The notes: generated by a model from the sequence alone, not told the origin. A stretch of DNA of 28,135 bases from Phyllobacteriaceae bacterium UBA1940 (GCA_002336975.1 DDFA01000032.1:4680-32814); one strand, 5' to 3'. Counted from the stretch's first letter, positions 1 through 9,390 are shown. Numbers and translations are program-made.

Positions 1-190
1 GCCGATGGCCGGCTTCATCGCCGGCCGCACCGCCCCTCCCGGCCGCACCATGGGCCATGCGGGCGCGGTGATCTCGGGCGGCAAGGGCGGCGCGGAAGAC
101 AAGATCGCGGCGATGGAGGCTGCGGGCATCCGCGTGTCGCCGTCGCCGGCGCGTCTGGGCAAGACGCTGGTGGAAGCAATCAAGGGTTAG
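1..190 (+). CDS. sucD: Succinyl-CoA synthetase alpha subunit, 3' end only
   Basis: This is the C-terminal part (about 62 residues) of the ADP-forming succinate-CoA ligase alpha subunit; the 5' part lies outside the window. The enzyme converts succinyl-CoA to succinate with substrate-level phosphorylation in the TCA cycle, in the cytoplasm. The frame starts at base 2 and ends at the TAG at 188-190. The segment [17 protein letters not shown] holds the family's phosphohistidine (codon 56-58, equivalent to E. coli His246). It is followed by the usual C-terminal alternation of AAGIRV and KTLVEAIKG. sucA follows on the same strand after 143 bp, the normal alphaproteobacterial order. Confidence 0.95.
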   Translation, partial: PMAGFIAGRTAPPGRTMGHAGAVISGGKGGAEDKIAAMEAAGIRVSPSPARLGKTLVEAIKG

Positions 191-192
191 GA

Positions 193-296
193 GTCGGTCG
201 TGATTGGTCGGTCGTTGGTCGCAAGTTTGGGGTCGGCGCCATTGCTGCGCCAGCGTCCCTCTTTCGACCGGCGACCGACGACCGACGACCAACGTT
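193..296. repeat. Imperfect inverted repeat in the sucD-sucA gap
   Basis: The left part (193-222) is built from gtcggtcg / ttggtcg units. The right part (271-293) is gcgaccgacgaccgacgacc followed by aac, roughly its reverse complement. Together they could form a long imperfect stem around a GC-rich loop (223-270). The gap contains no gene. It could be a small intergenic repeat element or an mRNA-stabilising or attenuating structure. There is no T-run, so it is not a standard terminator. Confidence 0.45.
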
Positions 297-301
297 AGCG
301 C

Positions 302-336
302 AAGGAGACGGGGCCGACGCCCCGACATCGCAGATG
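302..336 (+). promoter_or_regulatory. sucA ribosome binding site separated from ATG by a hairpin
   Basis: A strong Shine-Dalgarno, aaggag (302-307), lies 26 nt before the ATG at 334, too far for normal initiation. A 6-bp GC hairpin sits between them: cggggc (309-314), loop cgac, gccccg (319-324). If the 16-nt hairpin folds, the effective spacing drops to about 10 nt. No alternative start lies closer to the SD, and the SucA N-terminus begins correctly at 334. Confidence 0.45.
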
Positions 337-3333
337 GCACGCAACGACCAGGCCAACGACACGTTCGAACTCACCTCGTTCCTCTATGGCGGCAATGCCG
401 ACTATATCGAGCAGATCTACGCCAACTGGCAGAACGACCCGAACTCGGTCAACGAGGAATGGCGGGACTTTTTCGCCGGCCTGAATGACGACGCCGCCGA
501 CGTCGCCAAGAACGCGCAAGGCGCGTCATGGCAGGCGAGGAACTGGCCGCAGCAGGCCAATGGCGAACTGGTCTCGGCGCTCGACGGCGACTGGGGCCAG
601 GTCGAGAAGGTCATCGACCGCAAGCTCAAGGACAAGGCGGCCGCCGCCGGCCAGCCGGTCTCTGGCGCGGCGATCGAGCGCGCCGCCCGCGATTCGGTGC
701 GCGCCATCATGATGATCCGCGCCTACCGCATGCGCGGCCACCTGCACGCCAATCTCGACCCGCTCGGCATCGCCTCCAAGCTCGAGGACTACAACGAGCT
801 GTCGCCGGAAAACTACGGTTTCACCGAAGCCGATTACGACCGGCCGATCTTCATCGACAAGGTGCTGGGGCTGGGCGACTACGCCACCGTGCGGCAGATG
901 CTCGACATCCTGCAGCGCACCTATTGCTCGACGCTGGGCGTCGAGTTCATGCACATCTCCGACCCCGAGGAAAAGGCCTGGGTGCAGGAGCGCATCGAAG
1001 GCCCCGACAAGGCGATCGAGTTCACTCCCAACGGCAAGAAGGCGATCCTGCAGAAGCTGGTCGAGGCCGAGGGTTTCGAACAGTTCATCGACGTCAAATA
1101 CAAGGGCACCAAGCGCTTTGGCCTCGACGGCGGCGAATCGCTGATCCCGGCGCTGGAGCAGATCATCAAGCGCGGCGGCGCGATGGGCCTGAAGGAAATC
1201 GTGCTCGGCATGGCGCATCGCGGCCGCCTCAACGTGCTGACCAATGTGATGATGAAGCCGCACCGCGCGGTGTTCCACGAGTTCAAGGGCGGCTCCTACG
1301 CGCCCGACGACGTCGAAGGCTCCGGCGACGTCAAATACCATCTCGGCGCGTCGTCGGACCGCGAATTCGACAACAACAAGGTCCACCTGTCGCTGACCGC
1401 CAACCCGTCGCATCTCGAGATCGTCGACCCGGTCGTGATGGGCAAGGCCCGCGCCAAGCAGGACCAGCTGTTCGGCCGCACCCGCGAGGAGGTCGTGCCG
1501 CAGGAGGAGCGCGCCAAGGTCATGCCGCTGCTGCTGCACGGCGACGCGGCGTTCGCCGGCCAGGGCGTCATCGCCGAAATCCTCGGCCTGTCGGCGCTTC
1601 GCGGCCACCGGGTGGGCGGCACCGTGCACTTCATCATCAACAACCAGATCGGCTTCACCACCAATCCGCGCTTCTCGCGCTCCTCGCCCTACCCGTCGGA
1701 CGTGGCGAAGATGATCGAATCGCCGATCTTCCACGTCAATGGCGATGACCCGGAAGCGGTGGTCTACGCCGCCAAGGTGGCGACCGAATTCAGGATGAAG
1801 TTCCACAAGCCGGTCGTCATCGACATGTTCTGCTATCGCCGCTTCGGCCACAATGAAGGCGACGAACCCGCGTTCACCCAGCCGATGATGTACAAGAACA
1901 TCCGGGCGCGCGAGACGACGCTGCAGATCTATTCGAAGAAGCTGGTCGCCGAGGGCGTCGTCACCGAGGCCGAGTTCGACAAGATGAAGGCCGACTGGCG
2001 CGCCCACCTCGAGGCCGAGTTCGAGTCCGGCCAGGCCTACAAGCCCAACAAGGCCGACTGGCTCGACGGCGCCTGGTCGGGCCTGCGCACCGCCGACAGC
2101 CAGGACGAACTGCGCCGCGGCAAGACCGCGGCCCCGGTCAAGACGCTGAAGGAGATCGGCAGGAAGCTGACCGAGGTGCCGAAGGATTTCGAGGTCCACA
2201 AGACCATCGGCCGCTTCCTCGACGCGCGCCGCAAGATGATCGAGACCGGCGAGGGCATCGACTGGGCCACCGCCGAGGCGCTGGCCTTCGGCGCGGTGCT
2301 GCTCGACGGCAATCCGGTTCGGCTGTCGGGACAGGATTCGGAACGCGGCACCTTCTCGCAGCGCCATTCGGTGCTCTACGACCAGAAGGACGAGACCCGC
2401 TACATCCCGCTGAACAATCTGGGACCGCAGCAGGCCAATTACGAGGTCATCAATTCGATGCTCTCGGAAGAGGCGGTGCTCGGCTTCGAATACGGCTACT
2501 CGCTCGCCGAACCCAAGGCGCTGACCATGTGGGAAGCGCAGTTCGGCGATTTCGCCAATGGCGCGCAGGTGGTGTTCGACCAGTTCATCTCGTCGGGCGA
2601 ACGCAAATGGCTCAGAATGTCGGGCCTGGTGTGCCTGCTGCCGCACGGCTACGAGGGCCAGGGGCCGGAGCACTCGTCGGCGCGCCTGGAACGTTTCCTG
2701 CAGCTGTGCGCCGAGGACAATATGCAGGTGGCCAACGTCACCACGCCGGCCAACTACTATCACATCCTGCGGCGGCAGCTGAAGCGCGACTTCCGCAAGC
2801 CGCTGATCCTGATGACGCCGAAATCGCTGTTGCGCCACAAGCGCGCGGTGTCGACGCTGGCCGAAATGTCGGGCGAAAGCGCCTTCCACCGGCTGCTGTG
2901 GGACGACGCCCAGTCGGGCGGCGCCGACAGCGACCTGGTCAGGCTGGTCAAGGATTCGAAGATCCGCCGCGTCGTCATGTGTTCGGGCAAGGTCTATTAC
3001 GACCTGCTCGAGGAGCGCCAGAAGCGCGGCGTCAACGACGTCTACCTGCTGCGCGTTGAACAGCTCTACCCGTTCCCGGCCAAGGCGCTGATCAACGAGC
3101 TGTCGCGCTTCCGCAACGCCGAAATGGTCTGGTGCCAGGAAGAGCCGAAGAACATGGGCGCCTGGTCGTTCATCGATCCGTATCTGGAATGGGTGCTGGC
3201 GCATATCGATGCCAAGCACCAGCGGGTGCGCTACACCGGCCGTCCGGCGGCGGCGTCGCCGGCCACCGGCCTGATGTCGAAGCACATGGCGCAGCTCGAA
3301 GCCTTCCTCGAAGACGCGCTGGGCGGTGGCTGA
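334..3333 (+). CDS. sucA: 2-oxoglutarate dehydrogenase E1 component
   Basis: The 999-residue thiamine-diphosphate-dependent E1 subunit decarboxylates 2-oxoglutarate and passes the succinyl group to the lipoyl arm of SucB. It has the full family length. The N-terminal segment LTSFLYGGNADYIEQIYANW is the peripheral E2/E3-contact region typical of E1o. The ThDP/Mg region is visible as HGDAAFAGQG (about residue 403) followed by NNQIGFTT, with GMAHRGRLNVL before it. The transketolase-like pyrimidine domain (about 640-840) contains RGTFSQRHSV and EYGYSLAEPKALTMWEAQFG, and the C-terminal domain contains WCQEEPKNMGAW. The ATG at 334 is preceded by an unusually spaced SD. sucB follows 68 bp downstream in the same operon. 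Confidence 0.98.
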   Translation: MARNDQANDTFELTSFLYGGNADYIEQIYANWQNDPNSVNEEWRDFFAGLNDDAADVAKNAQGASWQARNWPQQANGELVSALDGDWGQVEKVIDRKLKDKAAAAGQPVSGAAIERAARDSVRAIMMIRAYRMRGHLHANLDPLGIASKLEDYNELSPENYGFTEADYDRPIFIDKVLGLGDYATVRQMLDILQRTYCSTLGVEFMHISDPEEKAWVQERIEGPDKAIEFTPNGKKAILQKLVEAEGFEQFIDVKYKGTKRFGLDGGESLIPALEQIIKRGGAMGLKEIVLGMAHRGRLNVLTNVMMKPHRAVFHEFKGGSYAPDDVEGSGDVKYHLGASSDREFDNNKVHLSLTANPSHLEIVDPVVMGKARAKQDQLFGRTREEVVPQEERAKVMPLLLHGDAAFAGQGVIAEILGLSALRGHRVGGTVHFIINNQIGFTTNPRFSRSSPYPSDVAKMIESPIFHVNGDDPEAVVYAAKVATEFRMKFHKPVVIDMFCYRRFGHNEGDEPAFTQPMMYKNIRARETTLQIYSKKLVAEGVVTEAEFDKMKADWRAHLEAEFESGQAYKPNKADWLDGAWSGLRTADSQDELRRGKTAAPVKTLKEIGRKLTEVPKDFEVHKTIGRFLDARRKMIETGEGIDWATAEALAFGAVLLDGNPVRLSGQDSERGTFSQRHSVLYDQKDETRYIPLNNLGPQQANYEVINSMLSEEAVLGFEYGYSLAEPKALTMWEAQFGDFANGAQVVFDQFISSGERKWLRMSGLVCLLPHGYEGQGPEHSSARLERFLQLCAEDNMQVANVTTPANYYHILRRQLKRDFRKPLILMTPKSLLRHKRAVSTLAEMSGESAFHRLLWDDAQSGGADSDLVRLVKDSKIRRVVMCSGKVYYDLLEERQKRGVNDVYLLRVEQLYPFPAKALINELSRFRNAEMVWCQEEPKNMGAWSFIDPYLEWVLAHIDAKHQRVRYTGRPAAASPATGLMSKHMAQLEAFLEDALGGG

Positions 3334-3401
3334 TGCAGCCCCAGGCCACACCATCTCAACGACCAGACAAACTCAGAAAATAGCTCAGGCAGGACACGAA
3401 A

Positions 3402-4655
<1,254 letters not shown>

Positions 4656-4674
4656 TCGGAGGCGGATGGCGGCG

Positions 4675-4751
4675 CTATCTCCCCCCGGCGGGGGAGATAG
4701 CGAAATCAGTCACTTAGCCAAAGCGAAGCGACGCTAAGCGCTAGATTTCGC
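4675..4751. repeat. Two tandem hairpins just after sucB
   Basis: The first is a perfect stem, ctatctccccc (4675-4685) paired with gggggagatag (4690-4700), loop of four. It begins 20 bp after the sucB stop. The second, sharing its boundary, pairs gcgaaatc (4700-4707) with gatttcgc (4744-4751) and cttagc (4713-4718) with gctaag (4733-4738). No T-run follows either, so they are more likely mRNA 3'-end stabilisers, Rho-linked structures or a degenerate repeat element than an intrinsic terminator. Confidence 0.55.
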
Positions 4752-4806
4752 AAGAGAGGGGCTCGAGGCTGTCGGGATTTTGGTCGTTGCGGGTTCCGAC
4801 ATCAAC

Positions 4807-5004
4807 GTCGAGCTTCATTCTGGTCCGACCCCCCTCTGTCCTGCCGGACATCTCCCCCTCAAGGGGGGAGATTGGCAGCTTGGGCGATGCCGCCAGTTCT
4901 GAAACGTTGGCGATTGGCGAAACCGGAGATGACAGCAAATCTCCCCCCTTGAGGGGGAGATGTCCGGCAGGACAGAGGGGGGTCGGTGGAGAATGGAGCT
5001 CGAC
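4807..5004. repeat. Large intergenic inverted repeat, palindromic rhizobial-type element
   Basis: The arms 4825-4873 and 4938-4986 are exact 49-nt reverse complements. Imperfect extensions (gtcgagct and cattct segments) lengthen the arms to about 67 nt each (4807-4873 / 4938-5004) around a 64-nt spacer. Each arm also contains its own smaller palindrome (ctccccctcaaggggggag). There is no open frame with transposase features, so this looks like a non-autonomous palindromic repeat. I recall the core cctgccggacatctccccct as common between genes in Mesorhizobium and relatives; that is memory, not a search. Confidence 0.8.
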
Positions 5005-5363
5005 TTTTCAATCACTTGACCGACCGAGCCAAAAAATCCCTCGCCGAATCCATCCCACACCCCTCAACCTGCACTATCCTTCTCCTCGCAGTCTGCTTCG
5101 GGTTCGGGTGCGCGCCGGACATCCAGGCAGATGGGGCGCAGGAGGGGATCAGGTCGGTTCCGCAATTCTTCAGCCTCGGCTGGCGGGCGCCGGGAACTGT
5201 GGGACAAGAAATGTCCTTCGGCCGGGAAACGTCGGAGGTCAAACGCCGGCCGGGCGCATTGGCGCGGCTGCCGCAAACAGACCGCCAAGGTCGCAAACAA
5301 GCGTCTTGTCGAACGCCGGCCCGGCTGCAACATTGAACCCTCGCTAACCGGAGTTTGGGTGGG
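5005..5363. other. Non-coding stretch before the MAPEG gene
   Basis: This stretch of about 360 bp lies between the inverted repeat and the MAPEG start. An open frame crosses it (4986-5336, plus strand, GTG start), but the encoded Arg/Pro-rich sequence has no domain character and no convincing ribosome site, so I do not call it. Visible structure is limited to a small hairpin (ggaca 5202-5206 / tgtcc 5212-5216) and a loose direct repeat of aacgccggcc near 5250 and 5320. A promoter for the downstream trio could lie here, but I cannot identify one. Confidence 0.4.
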
Positions 5364-5768
5364 ATGGAAGCAGCAGCCGCATCGACGGAAATCTGGGTTC
5401 TGGGCTGGAGCGTGGTGCTCCTGCTCGTGCAAATCATCGCGCAGGCGTCGGCCGGGGCCGATGTCGGCCCGAAATATCTCTTCTCCTCGCGTGACGACTC
5501 CCGTGTCTCGCGCAGCGCCGTCGCCGGCCGCCTCAAACGCGCCCTCAACAATCTGCTTGAAACCTATCCCGCCTTCATCGCGCTGGCGCTCGGTCTCGCC
5601 GTCACCGGCAAGACCGGCGGCATCGCCGCCACCGGCGCTATGCTGTGGCTGGGCGCCCGCGCCGTCTACGCCGTCGTCTACGCCGTTGGAATCCCTGTCG
5701 CGCGCACGGTCATCTGGTTCATTTCGATCATCGGCCTGGTGATGATGCTGATCCGGTTCATGGGATGA
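5364..5768 (+). CDS. MAPEG-family integral membrane protein
   Basis: The 134-residue protein has about four membrane segments: near residues 9-28, 62-80, 83-100 and 108-130. The segment RLKRALNNLLETYPAF, with its Arg-Ala-x-Asn-x-x-Glu pattern, matches the conserved helix of the MAPEG family (membrane-associated proteins in eicosanoid and glutathione metabolism). Bacterial members are mostly uncharacterised, so no substrate can be given. I chose the ATG at 5364 over a TTG at 5355 because cggag (5349-5353) is spaced correctly only for the ATG. Its stop overlaps the next gene's start (ATGA), suggesting translational coupling. Confidence 0.88.
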   Translation: MEAAAASTEIWVLGWSVVLLLVQIIAQASAGADVGPKYLFSSRDDSRVSRSAVAGRLKRALNNLLETYPAFIALALGLAVTGKTGGIAATGAMLWLGARAVYAVVYAVGIPVARTVIWFISIIGLVMMLIRFMG

Positions 5769-6250
5769 GGTCTGTCGCGCTTCTGGTCGCGATGTGCCTG
5801 CCTCACGCCGCGATCGCCGCCTGTCCGCAGGAACTGGCCGTCTACGAGGAAGCCGAGGCGAAGGCCGGGCTCGAATTCACGCCCGCCGATCCGGGCGCCG
5901 CGACCAGCCATTCCTTCAAGCTGAAATTCCCCGAAAACAGCGTCATCCTCGACGGGCTCGGCATGATGACCGACGATCCGCCGCGCAATCATGGCATGCT
6001 GACCAAAGACTGCCCGGTCGGCGACGTCACCGGCGAGGAGCTGGACGCCTGCACCGTCTGGCAGGGCACGATCTACGCCGTCGACGCCGAGGGCAGGGCG
6101 GGGCCGCTGCCGCCGCAGGGCCAGCCGGCGGCGCGGCAGATCGTGCTGACCGATCTCGCCGCCTACATCCGGCAATCGACGGTATGGGGCGTCGGCGGAC
6201 TGTCGAAATTGCCCTACGACGTGTTTTCAATGTCGGGGTGCCAGGAATGA
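5765..6250 (+). CDS. Small secreted cysteine-containing protein of unknown function
   Basis: The 161-residue predicted periplasmic protein has an N-terminal signal (MRSVALLVAMCLPHAAIAA) with likely cleavage after AIA or nearby. The mature part has four cysteines (ACPQ, KDCPV, DACTV, SGCQ), enough for two disulfides, and a conserved-looking core SHSFKLKFPENSVILDGLG. I do not recognise a named domain. The start ATG overlaps the TGA of the MAPEG gene and its own TGA overlaps the start of the SDR gene. The three are therefore almost certainly one transcriptional and translational unit. Confidence 0.85.
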   Translation: MRSVALLVAMCLPHAAIAACPQELAVYEEAEAKAGLEFTPADPGAATSHSFKLKFPENSVILDGLGMMTDDPPRNHGMLTKDCPVGDVTGEELDACTVWQGTIYAVDAEGRAGPLPPQGQPAARQIVLTDLAAYIRQSTVWGVGGLSKLPYDVFSMSGCQE

Positions 6251-7005
6251 TGTCGACCCGGGCAAGAAGCGTGCTCGTCACCGGCGGCTCGCGCGGCATC
6301 GGCGCGGCGGTCTGCCTGCAGGCGGCGAAGGCCGGATACAGGGTGGCGGTCAACTACACGGCCAATGCCGAGGCCGCCGAACACATCGTTGGGGCGATCC
6401 GGGCCGGCGGCGGCGACGCGCTGGCTGTCCGCGCCGATGTCGGCTCCGAAGCCGACGTGCTGGCGATGTACGACCTGATCGACCACCAGTTCGGGTCGCT
6501 CGACGCGCTGGTCAACAATGCCGGCGTCGTTGACGTCAAGAGCCGCGTCGACGAGATGAGCCTCGAGCGCATCGAGCGGATGTTCCGCATCAACGTCACC
6601 GGCTCGATCCTGTGCGCCCGCGAGGCGGTCCGCCGCATGTCGACCCGCCACGGCGGCAAGGGCGGCTCGATCGTCAACGTCTCGTCGGTCGCAGCTGTGC
6701 TCGGCGGCGCCGGGGAATATGTCGACTACGCCGCCGCGAAGGGTGCGATCGACAGTTTCACCGTCGGCCTGTCGCGCGAGGTGGCGGCCGAGGGCATTCG
6801 CGTCAACGCCGTGCGGCCGGGCATCACCGACACCGACATCCATGCGTCGGGCGGCCAGCCCGACCGCGCCGAACGGCTCAAGGGGTTCGTGCCGATGCAG
6901 CGGCCCGGCACGGCCGACGAGATCGCCGGCGCAATTCTTCATTTGCTGTCGGACGCAGCGTCCTATACCACGGGCGCGCTCCTCAACGTGACTGGCGGAC
7001 GCTGA
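6247..7005 (+). CDS. Short-chain dehydrogenase/reductase (SDR) family oxidoreductase
   Basis: This is a 252-residue classical SDR. The Rossmann cofactor motif TGGSRGIG lies near residues 11-18. The structural NNAG motif is in [10 protein letters not shown], the catalytic Ser in IVNVSSVAA, and the YxxxK pair in YAAAKG. The C-terminal part has [19 protein letters not shown] and ends in [11 protein letters not shown]. The acidic residue expected of NAD users at the end of beta-2 is not evident ([10 protein letters not shown]), so NADPH is possible. Substrate unknown; the sequence resembles 3-oxoacyl-ACP reductase-like or glucose dehydrogenase-like SDRs. It starts at ATGATG overlapping the previous stop. 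lpdA follows after 28 bp. Confidence 0.93.
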   Translation: MMSTRARSVLVTGGSRGIGAAVCLQAAKAGYRVAVNYTANAEAAEHIVGAIRAGGGDALAVRADVGSEADVLAMYDLIDHQFGSLDALVNNAGVVDVKSRVDEMSLERIERMFRINVTGSILCAREAVRRMSTRHGGKGGSIVNVSSVAAVLGGAGEYVDYAAAKGAIDSFTVGLSREVAAEGIRVNAVRPGITDTDIHASGGQPDRAERLKGFVPMQRPGTADEIAGAILHLLSDAASYTTGALLNVTGGR

Positions 7006-7033
7006 TCCGCGCCCCGAGAACAGAAGGCTTGTC

Positions 7034-8437
7034 ATGGCATACGATGTGGTTGTTATCGGTTCCGGCCCCGGTGGATATGTCTGCGCCATCAAGGCGGCGC
7101 AGCTCGGCATGAAGGTGGCGGTGGTCGAGAAGCGCGCCACCTTCGGCGGCACCTGTTTGAACATCGGCTGCATCCCCTCCAAGGCGCTGCTGCATGCATC
7201 GGAAATGCTGGCCGAGGCCGAACACTCGTTTCCCGCGCTCGGCATCGAGACCGGCAAGCCGAAGATGAACCTCAAGAAGATGATGGAGCACAAGGACAAG
7301 ACCGTCGACGCCAATGTCTCGGGCGTCGCCTTCCTGTTCAAGAAAAACAAGATCGATACGTTCCGCGGCGTCGGCAGGGTGATGGACACCGGCCTGGTCG
7401 CGGTCACCGGCGAGGACGGGAAGATCGAGGAGGTTCAGGCCGAACACATCGTCATCGCCACCGGCTCCGACGTTGCCGGCATCCCCGGCGTCGAGGTCGA
7501 CATCGACGAGAAGACGATCGTTTCGTCCACCGGCGGGCTGTCGCTCGAAAAGGTGCCGGGCCATCTGGTGGTGGTCGGCGGCGGCGTCATCGGGCTGGAA
7601 CTGGGGTCGGTGTGGGCCCGCCTCGGCGCCAAGGTGACGGTGGTCGAATATCTCGACGCCATCCTTGGCGGGATGGATTCCGAAATCGCCAAGCAGTTCC
7701 AGCGGATGTTGTCGAAGCAGGGTTTCGAGTTCAGGCTCGGATCGAAGGTCACCGGCGTCAAGAAAGCGAAGAAGGGCGCATCGGTGACGTTCGAACCGGT
7801 CAAGGGCGGCGACGCCGAGACGCTCGACGCCGATGTGGTGCTGATCGCGACCGGCCGCCGGCCCTATACCGAGGGCGCCGGCCTCGAGCGCGACGACATC
7901 AGGATGGACCGCGGCAAGGTCGTGGTCGACAATCGCTACCAGACCTCGCTCAAGCGCGTCTACGCCATCGGCGACGTGATCGCAGGGCCGATGCTGGCGC
8001 ACAAGGCCGAGGACGAGGGCATCGCGGTCGCCGAGATCATCGCCGGCCAGCATGGCCATGTGAACTATGACGCGATCCCGAGCGTCGTCTACACCAGCCC
8101 GGAAGTCGCGTCGGTCGGCAGGACCGAAGACGAGCTGAAGAAGGCCGGCGTCGCCTACAAGGTCGGAAAATTCCCGTTCACCGCCAATGGCCGGGCGCGC
8201 GCCATGCTCCACACCGACGGTCTGGTGAAGATCCTCGCCGACGCGGCCACCGACCGGGTCTTGGGCGGCCACATCCTCGGCCACGGCGCCGGCGAGATGA
8301 TCCACGAGATCACCGTGCTGATGGAATTCGGCGGTTCGTCGGAAGACCTCGGCCGCACCACTCACGCCCATCCGACGATGTCGGAAGCGGTGCGCGAGGC
8401 GGCGCTGGCCACCTTCGCCAAGCCGATCCACATGTGA
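7034..8437 (+). CDS. lpdA: Dihydrolipoyl dehydrogenase, E3 component
   Basis: The 467-residue FAD-dependent disulfide oxidoreductase reoxidises the lipoyl arm of SucB with NAD+. The FAD-binding motif is GSGPGG (residues 9-14). The redox disulfide is Cys41/Cys46 in [13 protein letters not shown]. The NAD-binding motif is [15 protein letters not shown] (about residues 178-192), followed by the second FAD motif [20 protein letters not shown]. The dimer-interface catalytic His446/Glu451 pair is in [14 protein letters not shown] good SD, agaagg (7019-7024), precedes the ATG. It closes the sucAB-lpdA set, so this E3 is probably the one dedicated to 2-oxoglutarate dehydrogenase. Confidence 0.98.
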   Translation: MAYDVVVIGSGPGGYVCAIKAAQLGMKVAVVEKRATFGGTCLNIGCIPSKALLHASEMLAEAEHSFPALGIETGKPKMNLKKMMEHKDKTVDANVSGVAFLFKKNKIDTFRGVGRVMDTGLVAVTGEDGKIEEVQAEHIVIATGSDVAGIPGVEVDIDEKTIVSSTGGLSLEKVPGHLVVVGGGVIGLELGSVWARLGAKVTVVEYLDAILGGMDSEIAKQFQRMLSKQGFEFRLGSKVTGVKKAKKGASVTFEPVKGGDAETLDADVVLIATGRRPYTEGAGLERDDIRMDRGKVVVDNRYQTSLKRVYAIGDVIAGPMLAHKAEDEGIAVAEIIAGQHGHVNYDAIPSVVYTSPEVASVGRTEDELKKAGVAYKVGKFPFTANGRARAMLHTDGLVKILADAATDRVLGGHILGHGAGEMIHEITVLMEFGGSSEDLGRTTHAHPTMSEAVREAALATFAKPIHM

Positions 8438-8466
8438 GGCGGCGGGTCCGGACGGACGGCGGGATG

Positions 8467-8718
8467 CTACTTCTTGCCGGCGCCCGGGACGGTTCCGCTA
8501 AAAATGCCGCCGATCACGTCGCGCACCATGTCAGCGCCCTGGGTGCCGGCCGAGAACCAGCTCTTCATCAGGCCATCGGGCGAAAACCGCTCCATCTCGG
8601 CCATCATCCGCTTTTCCATTTCGGCGAGCATCGCCTTCTGCATCGGCTGCACGTCCGGCAGCCCCATGAAGGCGCGCGCCTCTTCGGGCGTGCAATCGAT
8701 ATTGACGGTGACTTTCAC
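8467..8718 (-). CDS. DUF6489-type small protein
   Basis: This 83-residue cytoplasmic protein begins VTVNIDCTPEEARAFMGLPD, has a Met/Glu-rich helical middle (AEMEKRMMAEMERF) and ends in a Gly-rich tail with GIFSGTVPGAGKK. I recognise this pattern as the small alphaproteobacterial family named DUF6489; its function is unknown. The start is GTG at 8718, read from CAC on the plus strand, with ggggag about 8 nt upstream. It converges on lpdA across a 29-bp gap. Confidence 0.88.
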   Translation of the reverse strand: MKVTVNIDCTPEEARAFMGLPDVQPMQKAMLAEMEKRMMAEMERFSPDGLMKSWFSAGTQGADMVRDVIGGIFSGTVPGAGKK

Positions 8719-8796
8719 GAGCCTGCTCCCCGATTTGCGCCGCCATAGTCGCCGAACCGGCAGGTCTTGCCAAGCGGCACTGCGCGACGTTCGCGG

Positions 8797-8964
8797 CTAC
8801 GGTAAATTGATGAACACCAGCCACAGGATCGCCAGCACGATCAGGATGATTGCGGCGATCATCGCGGCTGTCCCACCGTCGCCGGGCGGCTTGACCCGAT
8901 AGACAAAGCGCGGGATTTCGGGGCCGGGCGTCGGGTTCGGCTCGACTTTCAACGGGTCTGGCAT
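8797..8964 (-). CDS. 55-residue single-pass membrane microprotein
   Basis: This short gene encodes 55 residues. The polar, Pro-rich N-terminus (MPDPLKVEPNPTPGPEIPRF) runs to a KPPGDGG turn, followed by one hydrophobic helix (AAMIAAIILIVLAILWLVF) and a three-residue tail. This layout predicts a single C-terminal transmembrane segment. The ATG is preceded by cggag at about 8 nt, a credible ribosome site. Function unknown. It sits 78 bp upstream of the DUF6489 gene on the same strand and may be cotranscribed with it. Confidence 0.72.
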   Translation of the reverse strand: MPDPLKVEPNPTPGPEIPRFVYRVKPPGDGGTAAMIAAIILIVLAILWLVFINLP

Positions 8965-9060
8965 CAATCTGCTCCGCCGCTGTCTCGATGCTTGACAACG
9001 CAGACCGGCGCAAAAGGTTCATTCAGGGGAAGGCTGGCGGCCGCGCGAACGCACACACAC

Positions 9061-9080
9061 CGCCGCGCAACAGCGCGGCG
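9061..9080. repeat. GC hairpin downstream of the small secreted gene
   Basis: A perfect 8-bp stem, cgccgcgc (9061-9068) / gcgcggcg (9073-9080), with a 4-nt loop lies about 30 bp beyond the stop of the minus-strand 63-aa gene. No T-run follows in either direction, so it is at most a weak or Rho-assisted terminator. Confidence 0.4.
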
Positions 9081-9112
9081 CGGGGCCCGGCAAGGGCCGT
9101 CGCCTCCGGGCG

Positions 9113-9304
9113 TCAGTCCTGCTTAGTCTCGCCGGCCTTGTCGACCTTAACCTCACCGGCCGCCGTGCTGGCGGTCGTCGACATGTCGAGGCTGGCGGTG
9201 GTCTGGGTCGACTGTTTCGCCGCCGACGCGTCGTGGCCGCACTCGGCCAGCGCGCCGGACACAGCCAGGCCAAGCGTTGCGGCCGCAATAAGCAGAGTCT
9301 TCAT
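9113..9304 (-). CDS. Small secreted protein, 63 residues, unknown function
   Basis: The N-terminal signal peptide MKTLLIAAATLGLAVSGALA is followed by a mature part of about 43 residues. The mature part starts ECGHDASAAKQ, is rich in Ser, Thr and Ala, and ends in charged EVKVDKAGETKQD. A strong aggagg Shine-Dalgarno lies 5 nt before the ATG, so the gene is likely well translated. The mature chain has a single Cys and looks intrinsically disordered. No domain recognised. Confidence 0.8.
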   Translation of the reverse strand: MKTLLIAAATLGLAVSGALAECGHDASAAKQSTQTTASLDMSTTASTAAGEVKVDKAGETKQD

Positions 9305-9390
9305 CGTCGCCTCCTGTCAGGGAACAGACGACAGAAGGCTAACTCCGCCCGGGAGCGGCGCCAAATCACGCTTTTCGCGAAGCAACCGGG

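Noticed and set aside
526..3354. A 942-codon open frame on the minus strand opposite sucA
   Set aside because: It mirrors sucA codons; the product is Arg/His/Val/Asp-rich with no domain, as expected for antisense of high-GC coding DNA.
4986..5336. Open frame of 116 codons after the large inverted repeat
   Set aside because: It begins with GTG inside the repeat, lacks a ribosome site, and the product has no coherent composition or domain.
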